A stretch of 64,000 bases of DNA. It comes from Megaustenia siamemsis. Lineage: Eukaryota; Mollusca; Gastropoda; Stylommatophora; Ariophantidae. This document shows, one piece after another, positions 34,711-44,661 of this stretch. Where the stretch lies: NCBI GenBank assembly GCA_032433765.1, contig JAVIAB010000092.1, forward strand, positions 106,632,279 to 106,696,278. Reading direction: 5' to 3'. Each line of letters opens with the position of its first letter. Position 1 is the first letter of the stretch. The notes below the pieces were generated by a model. The model was not told the origin of the DNA, ran no database searches, and saw only the letters and a program-made list of their open reading frames with translations. A program made the position numbers and the translations under genes.

Positions 34711-34724
34711 TACTTATAGATTGT

Positions 34725-36135
34725 CTTCTACCTTTTAGCTCCCAGTGGAGCATAGGTGTTCAACAAACACTTTCCAAGTCGTTCTGTTTTTTGCAATTCT
34801 TTTAAGATCATTCCATGTCTTCCCCATCATCTTCATCTCTGCTTCTATCTGTTTTCTCCAAGAATTCCTTGGTCTTCTTCTTTGTCTTTTCCCCTGGGGA
34901 TTCCAAAAAAGGTCCTGTTGTATAATACTCTCAGCTGGCTTCCGTAGTGTGTGTCCTTTCCAGCGCCATCGCCCTTGCTGTCTCCTTATCCACTGGTGCT
35001 CGACCGGTACATTTCCATAATTCTATGTTAATGATTCCGTCCTGCCACCTCCATCCTCCTATCCTGTGCAAGCATCCATTAATGAAAGTCTGTATCTTCG
35101 TGATTGTCAATTTTGTTGTTCTCCATGTTTCACAGCCATATAATAGGACCGTCTTAACATTTGAGTTGAAAATTTTTATTTTTGTATTTAACCTAATTTC
35201 TTTGGATTTCCATGTTTCCCAGTGCAATGAAAGCTCCTCTTGCTTTTGATATCCTTATTTTGGTATCATTTTCTGTTCCTCCCTCTTTATCTATATTACT
35301 GCCCAGATATATGTAAGATTGTACGTCTATCTATCTATCTATTGACCTTTCGAGCCGTAACCGGCCCATAGGGCGTAGACCAAGATACACCTTCTCCTAT
35401 ATGAATTTTTGTTCTAGCAGTTTTCTTTTAAAGATATTTTATTAAATCTCGCCATCTGTCTCTGTTCTGTGCAAGCAGTTCTATCTCATTGAGGGAGCCG
35501 ATTCCTGCTGCTCTTGCCTCTCTCATCAATGTTCTTCTCAGTGTCTCCCTGGGTCTTCCTCTTTTTCTTTTACCTGTTGTTTCCCATATGAGGGCTTGCT
35601 TTGCTATTCGATTATTATCTCTTCTCATCACATGTCCAACGTATGACCATCGTCTTTTCTTTATTATACGTCTAGTAGAGGTATTTCTCCTAGTTTTATT
35701 TGGTTATTGCCAACTGCATTAATTTTCATAATGTTGGTCTTATCTCTATTAATCTTTAGACCTAGCTGTTGTGATCTCTCATCTAATATACTCATTTTAT
35801 CCTGCATCTGTTGATGGCTGTGTGATAGAAGAGCTATGTCATCAGCAAAGTCTAAATCATCAAGTTGTTTGGTCAGTGACCACTGAGTCCCATTTCTGTT
35901 GTTTTGAGTTATTTTCATAATCCAATCTATGGCCAGTAGAAAGAGAAATGGGGACAGAAGGCATCCTTGCCTTACTCCTGTTTTTATTTCAAATGCTTCA
36001 GTAAGCTGTCCTTCATGCACCACTCTACATTTTGTTCCTTCATACATTGTTTTTATCAGGTTAATAAACTTTATGGGGATTCTGTAATGACTCAGCAACT
36101 TCCAAAGCATTCTTCTGTCCTTCTTCTGTATTCTC
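34725..36135 (-). mobile_element. LINE-A (RTE clade) copy 5, split by LINE-B
   Basis: Minus strand, pieces 34,725-35,329 and 35,667-36,135. The frame at 36,110-35,664 reads RMLWKLLSHY-type palm, then GVRQGCLLSPFLFLLAIDWI, LDFADDIALLSHSHQQMQDK and GLKINRDKTNIM. The C-terminal frame at 35,227-34,931 reads LLYGCETWRTTKLTITKIQT and CLHRIGGWRWQDGI. Target duplication CTTATAGATTGT (34,713-34,724 and 36,136-36,147), 12 bp, perfect. The uninterrupted site is in arm A near 17,405. Confidence 0.9.
35330..35666 (-). mobile_element. LINE-B 3' end inserted in LINE-A
   Basis: Minus strand. The frame at 35,631-35,428 reads MMRRDNNRIAKQALIWETTG, then GRPRETLRRTLM and LAQNRDRWRDLIKYL, then a stop. The 3' part has GGGCCGGTTACGGCTCGAAA and a (TAGA)n tail at 35,330-35,342. 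Target duplication TACGTCTA (35,322-35,329 and 35,667-35,674), inside the LINE-A coding region. Confidence 0.9.
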
Positions 36136-36348
36136 CTTATAGATTGTACTTAATACAATTTTTTGTTATTTTACATACTTTCTGTAGCTCTTCTTGCATC
36201 TGCATGTGATATTCAAAATATTGTATATTTTATATTTGTCCTCTATCTCCAAGTAATGAAAGAGTGGACTCATGATGCAGAAAACAGAGCCAAATCTTTG
36301 GCAAAATGGTATCAGTATTGACAAAGAAAGAAACCACAACATATTTAA

Positions 36349-36381
<33 letters not shown>

Positions 36382-36896
36382 ACTGGGCCACTGTGTCCAA
36401 GGCCACACCTACACGTGGTCCCTCTGTTATCGCAAAGTTGGTCTTGGGCGCGACCGAGTTCCCAGTGGTATAACTGGGTCGGGAGGAGGTGAGCCCCTAT
36501 AGATGCAGGGCTAGAGCCAACCAACATGTGGTATACGCCATGGCCCTCATCTAATCACCCTCACTCTCCCTTGAGTGAGTGTCTTGTCTTCTATCTTATT
36601 ACTATTTCTATAGGAACCCCCTGTGGACAGGGTGAGAGCTTCAGTGAAACCGCCTCGAGACCATCTACTGACGTACTTGAAGACAAATGACTATAGTACT
36701 GACTAGGAGTCCATCATGTTCCCTTCAACAGTCCTGTAGTACATCGCACAGACACAAGTGACCCAGGACGTGACGATCCTCTGTCGATACATTTGGCCCC
36801 CATGAGATACGCCTGAATGAACGGAGTAAGTGCCAGTGACAGTAGGTGGCGGGGAATGGGCTGTTGTGAATCCTGCTTGAATACAGGGCCTAGAAA

Positions 36897-37994
36897 GTGA
36901 ACAAACGGATGGATGGTATGTCAGCAGAGACAGAGACACAATACATGCCATGGATGGAATTGAGGCGAGGATTTGCAAAACCTTCACCCTGGGGTAGGAA
37001 GATAGCCCACAGGTCCCCCAGTTTTAACAATGCCATGTACATCAAGAATATAAATCAATACGAGCTCGGATGCCGCCTCGGTCAACAAGGTCCGCGCCAG
37101 ACAGTGAGCGACCAGGCTGGACTGTGCGATAAATTAGCTACTGGAAGAAATACAAACAACTCATACAAAAACCAGAAACCTCGGATCCAACAAAGTTCAA
37201 TATATAAATATTTTAATGAAAGAAAGAGCATGAAGATTGGTCAGAGAGAAAAAACAAATAAATTAAACATACTACAACTTAATATTTCAGGCCTCAAAAA
37301 CAAGAAAACAGAACTAACCAAAATCATGTACAAATACCAGATCCATATTGTTCTACTGCAGGAAACACTACACAAGAACATAGACACACATATAACAGGT
37401 TACACCAGCTATCCATGTAAGTGCACCAACAACTGCAGTGGTATAATCACCTACATCAAAAACAATATACAGGGAGATGTAGTGCCACTAAATAATGCAG
37501 AACTAACAGATGTTCAGAAAGCCACAATTTGGTTTGCATCCAGCAAATATAATATTTATAATGTTTACAACCCACCAGGCACAAATTGTAACATAACAGA
37601 ACTTGATCACGTCAATTACCATAGAACTATCTTGGCTGGAGATTTTAATGGACATTCAACACAATGGGGATATTCTAACTCAAATCCCACAGGAAAATAC
37701 ATAGAAGATCTTTGCCAATCAACTAATCTTACAATCATGCAGGACACAGAATCAACACCAACTCTCCTACATAGAGCTCATCTCTCACTTAGTAGACCTG
37801 ATCTGACCATTTGCTCTGCTGATCTCATAAGCTACTGCCACATTGAAGTTATTGATGACATAGGCAGTGATCACAGACCCATAGTCACCATAGTAGACAC
37901 AAAAACAACAAAAATCCAAACAAAACAGAGAACGAGAAGAATTTCAAGAAAGCTGACTGGAAGCTATATCAATAAAAATCCGACCAACTCCTGA
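36897..37994 (+). CDS. Endonuclease part of the I-clade LINE ORF2 (open frame, 365 aa)
   Basis: A long uninterrupted frame. After a non-conserved 120-residue N-terminus come LNILQLNISGLKNK (about residue 122), VLLQET (about 150), ILAGDFNGHSTQWG (about 245), SRPDLTI (about 300) and IGSDHRPIV (about 324). These are the successive blocks of the exonuclease/endonuclease/phosphatase fold that nicks the target for reverse transcription (family knowledge): Asn, Glu, the Asp/Asn pair and the final Asp-His are all present. The frame ends before the reverse transcriptase, where a stop (TGA at 37,992) interrupts what should be one ORF. The chosen start is simply the first ATG of the frame. Confidence 0.8.
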   Translation: MNKRMDGMSAETETQYMPWMELRRGFAKPSPWGRKIAHRSPSFNNAMYIKNINQYELGCRLGQQGPRQTVSDQAGLCDKLATGRNTNNSYKNQKPRIQQSSIYKYFNERKSMKIGQREKTNKLNILQLNISGLKNKKTELTKIMYKYQIHIVLLQETLHKNIDTHITGYTSYPCKCTNNCSGIITYIKNNIQGDVVPLNNAELTDVQKATIWFASSKYNIYNVYNPPGTNCNITELDHVNYHRTILAGDFNGHSTQWGYSNSNPTGKYIEDLCQSTNLTIMQDTESTPTLLHRAHLSLSRPDLTICSADLISYCHIEVIDDIGSDHRPIVTIVDTKTTKIQTKQRTRRISRKLTGSYINKNPTNS

Positions 37995-38032
37995 ACAATC
38001 TGACAGACAACAGTGTAGAAAAATTAAACGAG

Positions 38033-39500
38033 ATGTTCACACAAATAATACTCAACACTGCACAACAAACTATACCTAAAGGATGTAGAACACAATATCG
38101 ACCATTTTGGAACACAGAAATGGAGACAGCAGTATCAGAAAGAAAGAAAGCCAGAACAATACTTGAGCAGAACCCAACTTTGAATAATAAAATAAGCTAT
38201 AACAAGGCTAGTGCTAAGGTCAAACTAGTTACTAAAAAAGCAAAGAAAGAGAAATGGCAAGAAACATGCAGTAAACTCGATTTGCAACATGAAGGAAATA
38301 AAGCATGGAGACTTATGCAACATTTGTCTGGTGATAAAAGAGAACCAAATCTTAAACCAATCAAATTTAATAATGAAATCATCAGCTCTAAAAAAAATGT
38401 AGTTAAAAAATGTAATAGTTACTTTGCTTCAAACAACAGAGCGAACAAACTTACAGATAGCGATAAAATTCAGCTACATAATTTAAAATTAATTGAAAGA
38501 GCCCCAATAACAAATGCTGCAATATTTGAAGAAGATTTTAACATGAGGGAACTAGAAAAGGCATTAAGAAAATTAAAATGTAGAAAATCCCCAGGCCCTG
38601 ACAAGGTACACAATGAGATGATAAATCATCTCAGCAAGTCAGGGAAAGAAACATTACTCAGACTGATCAACAAGTCATGGAAAGAAAGCAAAATTCCAAG
38701 ATATGGAGAAATGCCTATATAGTGCCATTGCTCAAAAAGAACAAGCCTCCAGATGACCCTAGAAGCTATCGTCCCTTATCCTTAACATCATGCATAGGTA
38801 AAATAGCTGAGAGTATGGTCAATAGCAGACTATACTGGTATCTGGAAACCTCTAATACTCTGTGCTACGAACAAGCTGGTTTCAGGGCAGGCAAAACATA
38901 GAAGACCAAATCCTCAGGTTAATACAACAGGTCCAAGATGGATTTCAGAAGAGACAACATACTCTAGCCATCCTAGTAGACCTGCAGCAGACTTATGATA
39001 GAGTCTGGCGTAAGGGGCTTTTATTGAAGATGAGAGATGCCGGAATACATGGGAAACTGTACAAATGGGTCAATATTTCCTAGTTGACAGAACAATACAA
39101 ACTAAATTAAATGAATCCATTTCAGACAAAGAGGTGCTAGAAGAAGGATTACCACAGGGATCACCACTCAGTTGTACCCTTTTTTGATATATATCAATGA
39201 TCTGACCAAAACCTTGATAAATAAAAAAGCTCTATATGCGGACGATCTGGTCATGTGGAGTACTAACGAAAATATTAGAACAGCTGAAGCACAACTAAAG
39301 AAAGACCTGAGATACCTAGAAGAATACTGTAATACCTGGAAAATAAAAATAAATGTACAGAAAACAGTATATACAGTATTTACTAGAAGTAACAAAATAG
39401 CTACGGCAAACATCAAACTCAATCTCCAACACAATAGTCTTCAAAAAGAGGAACACCCTACATACTTAGGAATACAACTAGACCGGCAACTAACCTGAAG
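38033..39500 (+). pseudogene. Reverse transcriptase part of the I-clade LINE, frameshifted
   Basis: Frames at 38,033-38,722, 38,677-38,901, 38,862-39,083 and 39,172-39,498 together cover the domain. In order: RKLKCRKSPGPDKVHNEMI, then IVPLLKKNKPPDDPRSYRP with SLTSCIGKIAESMV, EQAGFRAGKT, ILVDLQQTYDRVWRKG (the first catalytic Asp region), GLPQGSPLS-type sequence at 39,145-39,170, and LYADDLVMW at 39,229-39,255 with the catalytic YADD. At least three frameshifts separate them, so no functional protein can be made. Confidence 0.85.
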
Positions 39501-39548
39501 AAACACGTAGAGAATCTCACTAAGAAAGCAACACAAAGACTTCAATTA

Positions 39549-41038
39549 ATGAAAAGGCTTTCCAGTACCTTATGGGGAGCAGATAAAGAAACACTTAGAA
39601 ATATCTATCTGGAATATGTTCGCTCTGTTTTGGATCATGGTAGCTCGCTCCTAGTGACATGCAGCAAAACAACTAACATGGCACTGGACAAGATACAAAA
39701 TAATGCATTACGACTCATCAGCGGTGCAATGAGGTCCACTCCAGTTGCAGCCTGCAAAATCCACTGCAATGTGGAACCTTTAGAGCTGAGGAGAAACAAA
39801 GCCGCTATGGTTCTCTATGAAAGACAAAAAAGAATGGTGAAGGACCACCCTAACAGAAAATTAGTAGATACATGGACTCCAAAACAAAGAATTAAGCAGG
39901 TGTCAGTATTACAACATGTTAGAAATATACAAAAGAAATTCCATCTACCTGAAAAACGGCTACAAACATCAAGAATCATCAAAGAAATGCCACCAAGTAC
40001 GAATTATAAAAAACCTGAAATAAATGTAGAGATATGTAACAGAACAGGTAAAAAAGCAGACCCAGTATCAGTAACACTAGCAGCAAGGAAAACAATAGAT
40101 ACTTATCCAGATGACTGGATACATATATACACAGATGGTGCAGCCACAAACGCTACTTCAAAAGCTGGAAATGGAATACTAATACATTATCCAGATGGAA
40201 CAGCAGAAGAAATGTGTGGCCCTTGTGGTGAAGTCTATAACAATTATGAAGCAGAAATAACAGCTATTGAAACAGCAATTTATCATTTAAATATGATTTT
40301 CGATACCACACCATCAAAGAAAAACACAGTTATATTTACGGATTCCAAATCGGCTCTGCAAGCACTGGAAAACAACACGAACAAAACAGAACTCACACAG
40401 CTTATCATAGACACAGACAAACTCATTGAACAGAACTCACACAGCTTATCAGAGACACAGACAAACTCATTGAAACACATAACATAAGATTGGTAATGCA
40501 ATGGATCCCAGGACACTCAAATATACCAGGAAATGATAAGGCAGATACATTAGCTAAGAGAGGATCCAAACAGACACAGATACATACATCCATCACACTG
40601 GACACAGCCAAACAAGTCATAAACTCCAACAGTAAGGAGGAGTAGCTGAATGGATGGGCCTTAGGGAAAACAGGGAGAGAACTTTTTAAATATATGGCAA
40701 GACCAAATCCACAAGACAACATCAACAACCTAACAAGAAGAGACCAAACCACCATCTTCAGACTGAGAACAGGACATGTTATGCTGAATAACCACATTAA
40801 TAGAATACAACAAAACCATACCCCAATATGTCCACTCTGTGATCACCCACAAGAAACTGTAGAACACCACCTGTTTCAATGTCCAGAGCTCACTGACATT
40901 AGAACAACACTACTTCCTCAAAGACCCTCCAAATGGAACATTCTGTACGGAACAACAGCAGAACTTAAAAATACCTGCAGATATTACTACATGGCATTGG
41001 GCCGAAGGGCATCAGCTCAAAGGTCACTGGATCCATAA
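39549..41038 (+). pseudogene. Thumb, RNase H and zinc-knuckle part of the I-clade LINE
   Basis: The frame 39,549-40,487 holds QNNALRLISGAMRSTPVAAC (thumb side) and the RNase H blocks IYTDGAATNATSKAGNG (about residue 193), YEAEITAIETA (about 233) and VIFTDSKSALQAL (about 260). After a 30-base near-duplication and frameshift near 40,440, MQWIPGHSNIPGNDKADTLA (40,496) supplies the last block. The frame 40,694-41,038 has CPLCDHPQETVEHHLFQC, a CCHC zinc-binding motif, and ends ALGRRASAQRSLDP. A TAG near 40,644 also interrupts the frame. Confidence 0.85.
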
Positions 41039-41061
41039 CAACAACAACAACAACAACAACA

Positions 41062-41892
41062 AACAATATCAATGTTGAGTTATTAATGTTTTACTTGAAA
41101 GCTACATTTTGGAACAACTAATAAGTTAAGTGCCACAGAAGTGAAATGTGTCAGATAAATAATGGGAGCCAGCTTGACAGACAAAATCAAAAGTGAAGAA
41201 CTAAGAACTAGGTTTGGGAACACCTCCACAGAAGAATATATAAACAAAGAATTAAAAAGGCCATGAAACAAGACAGAAACAACCAAACACAACCCATACA
41301 GTTATCAACACATGCTATAAAAAAAAAAAAAAAAAAAAAAAAACCAAGAAGACACTCTAAAAAATAATGGATAGCTAGAATACTAAAACGAAATGTGAAC
41401 ACTGAAGAGGAAAGCAAAGAGCAAAACTCTGCAAACTATTTCTCAATTCAATCTGAAAAGCAAATAAGGAAGGAAGTAAGAAGCAGAAGAAACAAACCAC
41501 TTACTATAAATGAAGCAATCTACAGATCTCTGTCAAGAACACTCCTTACCATCAACACTGTAAAATATAGGTAAAGAGGTACAGAACAGAGATGTATCAG
41601 AGAGTTGCAGGCTTGCTCTTTCCTTCCTGATTTTATTTAACCAATAAGGAAAGATACAGTTTGTGGCCACACAATTTTTATGCTATTGATTATTACAACA
41701 AAGTTATCATCATCAATAATACCAAGTAATATGTTTGCTGGGATAAGCAGTCATGTCTCTCCATAACCTTATATCTCTATAGTTTTTTTTTTTTTTATTT
41801 CATTTTGACAAGGAAAGCATTCTCTTGAAATGTCTTCATTTTTTTCTCCATTTCAGCTCTAATGACTACCTATAGCAATTGTTTAAGTTGTC
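41062..41892. other. Arm B shared sequence, no gene
   Basis: Reverse complement of 11,011-11,610 over 41,090-41,740. There is a 25-base A-run at 41,319-41,343 that arm A lacks. 41,745-41,892 has no clear partner, because the corresponding place in arm A is filled with LINE-A, LINE-D and SINE-2. Confidence 0.75.
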
Positions 41893-43576
41893 TCAAAATA
41901 TCCCAGCTGTAACAAAATACCTCTGTTGTCACAAAATGTTTCAGCTGTAACAAAATATCCAAGCTGTCACAAAATATCTCCATTGTGACAAAATATTTCA
42001 GCTGTAAAAAAATATCCTAGCTGTCACAAAATATCCCAACTGTAACAAAATATCTCCATTGTCACAAAATATACCAGCTGTAACAAGATATCTCCATTGT
42101 CACAAAATATCCCAGCTGTAAGAAAATATCCATTGTTACAAAATATTTCAGTTGCAACAAGATATCCCAGTTGTAAAGAAAATATCTCAGCTATCATAAA
42201 ATATCCCACATGTCACAAAATATCCCAGTTGAAACAAAATATCAGAGCTGTAACAAAATACTCCAGTTGTCAAAAAATGTCTAAGCAGTCATAAAATATC
42301 CCATTTGTCAAAAAATTTCTCAGCTGTCACCATATATCCCAGCTGTCACAAAATATCCAAGATGTTATAAATACCACAGTTACTACAAAATATCCCACTG
42401 TAACAAAATATTACAATTGTCACCAAATATTCCAGCTGTCACAAAATATCTCAGTAAGTATCATAAAGTATCTCAGTTGTTACAATTTATTTCAGTTGTT
42501 ACAATATTTCCCAATTGTCACAATATATTCCAACTGTCAGAGATATCTCAGTTGTCACATAATATCCCAGCTGTCACAAAATGTCCCAGCTGAAAAAATA
42601 TTTCAGCTGTCATAAAATAATCTACATGTCACAAAATATACCATTGTCGCAAAATATCCTAGTTGCCAAATAATATTTCAGCTGTCACAAAATATTCCAG
42701 CTGTCACAGAATATCCCAGTTGTAACAAAATATCTCAGTTGCCAAAAGAGATCACAGCTGTCACAAACTATACCAGTTCTCATAAAGTATCTCAGTTGTT
42801 GCAATATATCCCAATTGTCACAAGATATCCCAATTGTCAGAGATATTTCAGTTGTCAAAAATATCTAAGTTGTTACAAAATATCCCAGCTGAAAAAAATA
42901 TCCCAGATTAAACAAAAAAATTACAGCTGTCATAAATAACCCACATGTCACAAAATATCCCAGTTGTCACAAAATATCCCAGTTACCACAAAATATTCCA
43001 GCTGTCACATAACAATTCAGTTGTCACAAAATATTCCAGTTGTCACAAAATATTCCAGTTGTCCCAAAAATTATCAGCAATCATAATATATCCCAACTGT
43101 CACAAAATATCCCAGCTGTAACAAAATATTCCATATGTCACAATATATCCCAGCTGTCACAAAATACCACAGTTGTCACAAAATATCCCAGTTGCAACAA
43201 AATATCAGAGCTGTAACAAAATATTTCCATTGTCACAAAACATCTCTGCTGTCACAAAATATCCAATCTGTAAAAAAAAATATCTCGGCTATCATAAAAT
43301 ATCCCACAAGACACAAAATATCAGGGCTGTAACAAAATATTATAGCTGACCAAAAAAGTCCCAGCTGTGACAAAATGTCCCAGCTGTGATAAAATATCCC
43401 AACTGTGATAAAATATCCCAACTGTCACAAAATATCTCACCTGTCAAAATATATCCCAGCGGTCACAAAATATTCCAACTGTTATAAGAAAGCACAGCTG
43501 TCACAAACTATCCCATTTGTCACAAAGAATCTCAGTTGTTACAATATATCCTAATTGTCACAAGATATCCCCAATA
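41893..43576 (-). repeat. 19-bp minisatellite array, inverted arm B copy
   Basis: The unit read on the plus strand is ACAAAATATCCCAGCTGTC, the reverse complement of the arm A unit. It is about 1.7 kb, with many variants and no SINE. Its right end joins abruptly to the FBXL7-like exon at 43,577, with loss of the last 240 or so bases of the exon, its 3' flank and the 23-bp minisatellite. Confidence 0.92.
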
Positions 43577-43717
43577 TATGTCCAACGAGCAAAGTCTTGA
43601 GCAGATTTGTGCCAGAAAATCTAAGCCAATGTCTGAGAAAGCCTCATAGCCCTGAACGTTGAGGTAGTATAGCTTGCTGTAGTTCTTAGTAATGTGGATG
43701 ACCCCTTGGTCTGACAC
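43577..43717 (-). pseudogene. FBXL7-like last exon, arm B copy (5' part only)
   Basis: On the minus strand it reads VSDQGVIHITKNYSKLYYLN, then SDIGLDFLAQICSRLCSLDI, two consecutive leucine-rich repeats in good frame, more faithful than the arm A copy. The frame then runs into the 19-bp repeats. It is preceded on the minus strand by TTTGTTTACCAAG, a plausible 3' splice site. The DIGKC repeat and C-terminal tail present at 3,525-3,768 are missing. Confidence 0.78.
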
Positions 43718-44029
43718 CTTGGTAAACAAAAAAATTTGTAAAAAGTTTATAACAGGCTTTTATGAGCAATTATATATGTAAATGTTTGTAAATAGTACTA
43801 ACATACTTTCTAAAATGTGTAAATAATTAAAAACAATGGTAGATATATAAATATCTGTCAACAATTATAATATACTTCTGTAAATATTTAAACATTGTAC
43901 ATAAACATAACAACAATAGTAAACATGTATAAATTAAACACATCATTCTTTTGATATATGGAGGAATAATGGTGTTAGTGATTATATTTTTTTATGACCA
44001 ACAGGACTTTTATAAAAGTCGTGGCCAGA
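43718..44029. other. Arm B AT-rich flank of the exon
   Basis: Reverse complement of about 3,011-3,384. No other feature. Confidence 0.55.
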
Positions 44030-44661
44030 ATCAAGCAATGCTGCACTACCTGAAAACAGTTCAGAGCAACAACTACTTTGGACATACTAAAACCAGTGAT
44101 GGAAAATGTACAACTAAAATAAACAAAAGAATAAGAATGGCAAAAATTTAATTTTAATACCATGACAAATATACTAACATAAAAAAAAAAAAATAAAACC
44201 AGGGCTAAAACTAAGAACACCAAATTATTATATCTTTTCAACATTCCTGTATGGTGCAGAAACATGGAAATTAGACAAGAAAACAGAACAGAAAATTGAA
44301 GTTTTTGAGATGTGGATTTATAGAAGAATAGGAAGAAATGGAAAGAAAGAAAAGAAAACAAATGATGGTCTTAAAACAACTAAAAATGAAAAAACTACTA
44401 AACACGATTCAAACAAGAGAAATGAGATTTTTTTGACACAGCAGTCTTTTAAAATTAATCTTAGGGAGGGAAAATGCAAGGTAAAAGAGGCAGAGGTAGA
44501 CTATGGCTAATATAGACGAGTAACATCAAAGATGGACAAGTCAGCCTATGATAATCTGCATCATTGAAGCAAGAGACAGAGCGGAATGGTGCTCCTTGGT
44601 AGCCAACTTTAATGTGGAGACAGCACTCAATGAATGACATAAATAAAAATGTCAAATAAAG
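44030..44661 (+). mobile_element. LINE-D fragment, mirror of the 2,121-3,010 copy, complete tail
   Basis: Plus strand. It contains a YFGHTKTSDGKC-type block (44,080), FFNIPVWCRNMEIRQENRTE-like debris and the segment leading to GKVKEAEVDYG near 44,480. The full tail GCAAGAGACAGAGCGGAATG ends in GACATAAATAAAAATGTCAA (44,634-44,655). The same tail ends SINE-1. It shares its insertion site with the arm A copy and is therefore older than the inverted duplication. Confidence 0.78.

Larger units (their letters stand above)
33286..34712. other. Arm B AT-rich shared sequence, no gene
   Basis: Reverse complement of about 17,400-18,760. It contains a (CT)n run near 33,365-33,384 and the 40-bp array listed below. 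The open frame 33,763-34,107 is not supported by any family motif. Confidence 0.6.
36381..41061 (+). mobile_element. I-clade LINE, near full length, (CAA)n tail
   Basis: A 4.7 kb plus-strand element with a GC-richer 5' region (36,381-36,896), an endonuclease (37,258-37,900), a reverse transcriptase (38,560-39,260), RNase H (40,120-40,560) and a zinc-knuckle C-terminus (40,820-40,890), then stop and CAACAACAACAA tail (41,039-41,061). The order and the RNase H domain fit the I clade. A 31-base A-run (36,350-36,380) lies directly upstream. Frames are interrupted in several places, so this copy is dead but young-looking. Arm A at 17,200-17,240 is the empty site. Confidence 0.88.

Noticed and set aside
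36381..41061. An active retrotransposon
   Set aside because: The motifs are well kept, but stops and frameshifts separate the endonuclease, RT and RNase H parts, so this copy cannot make the full protein.
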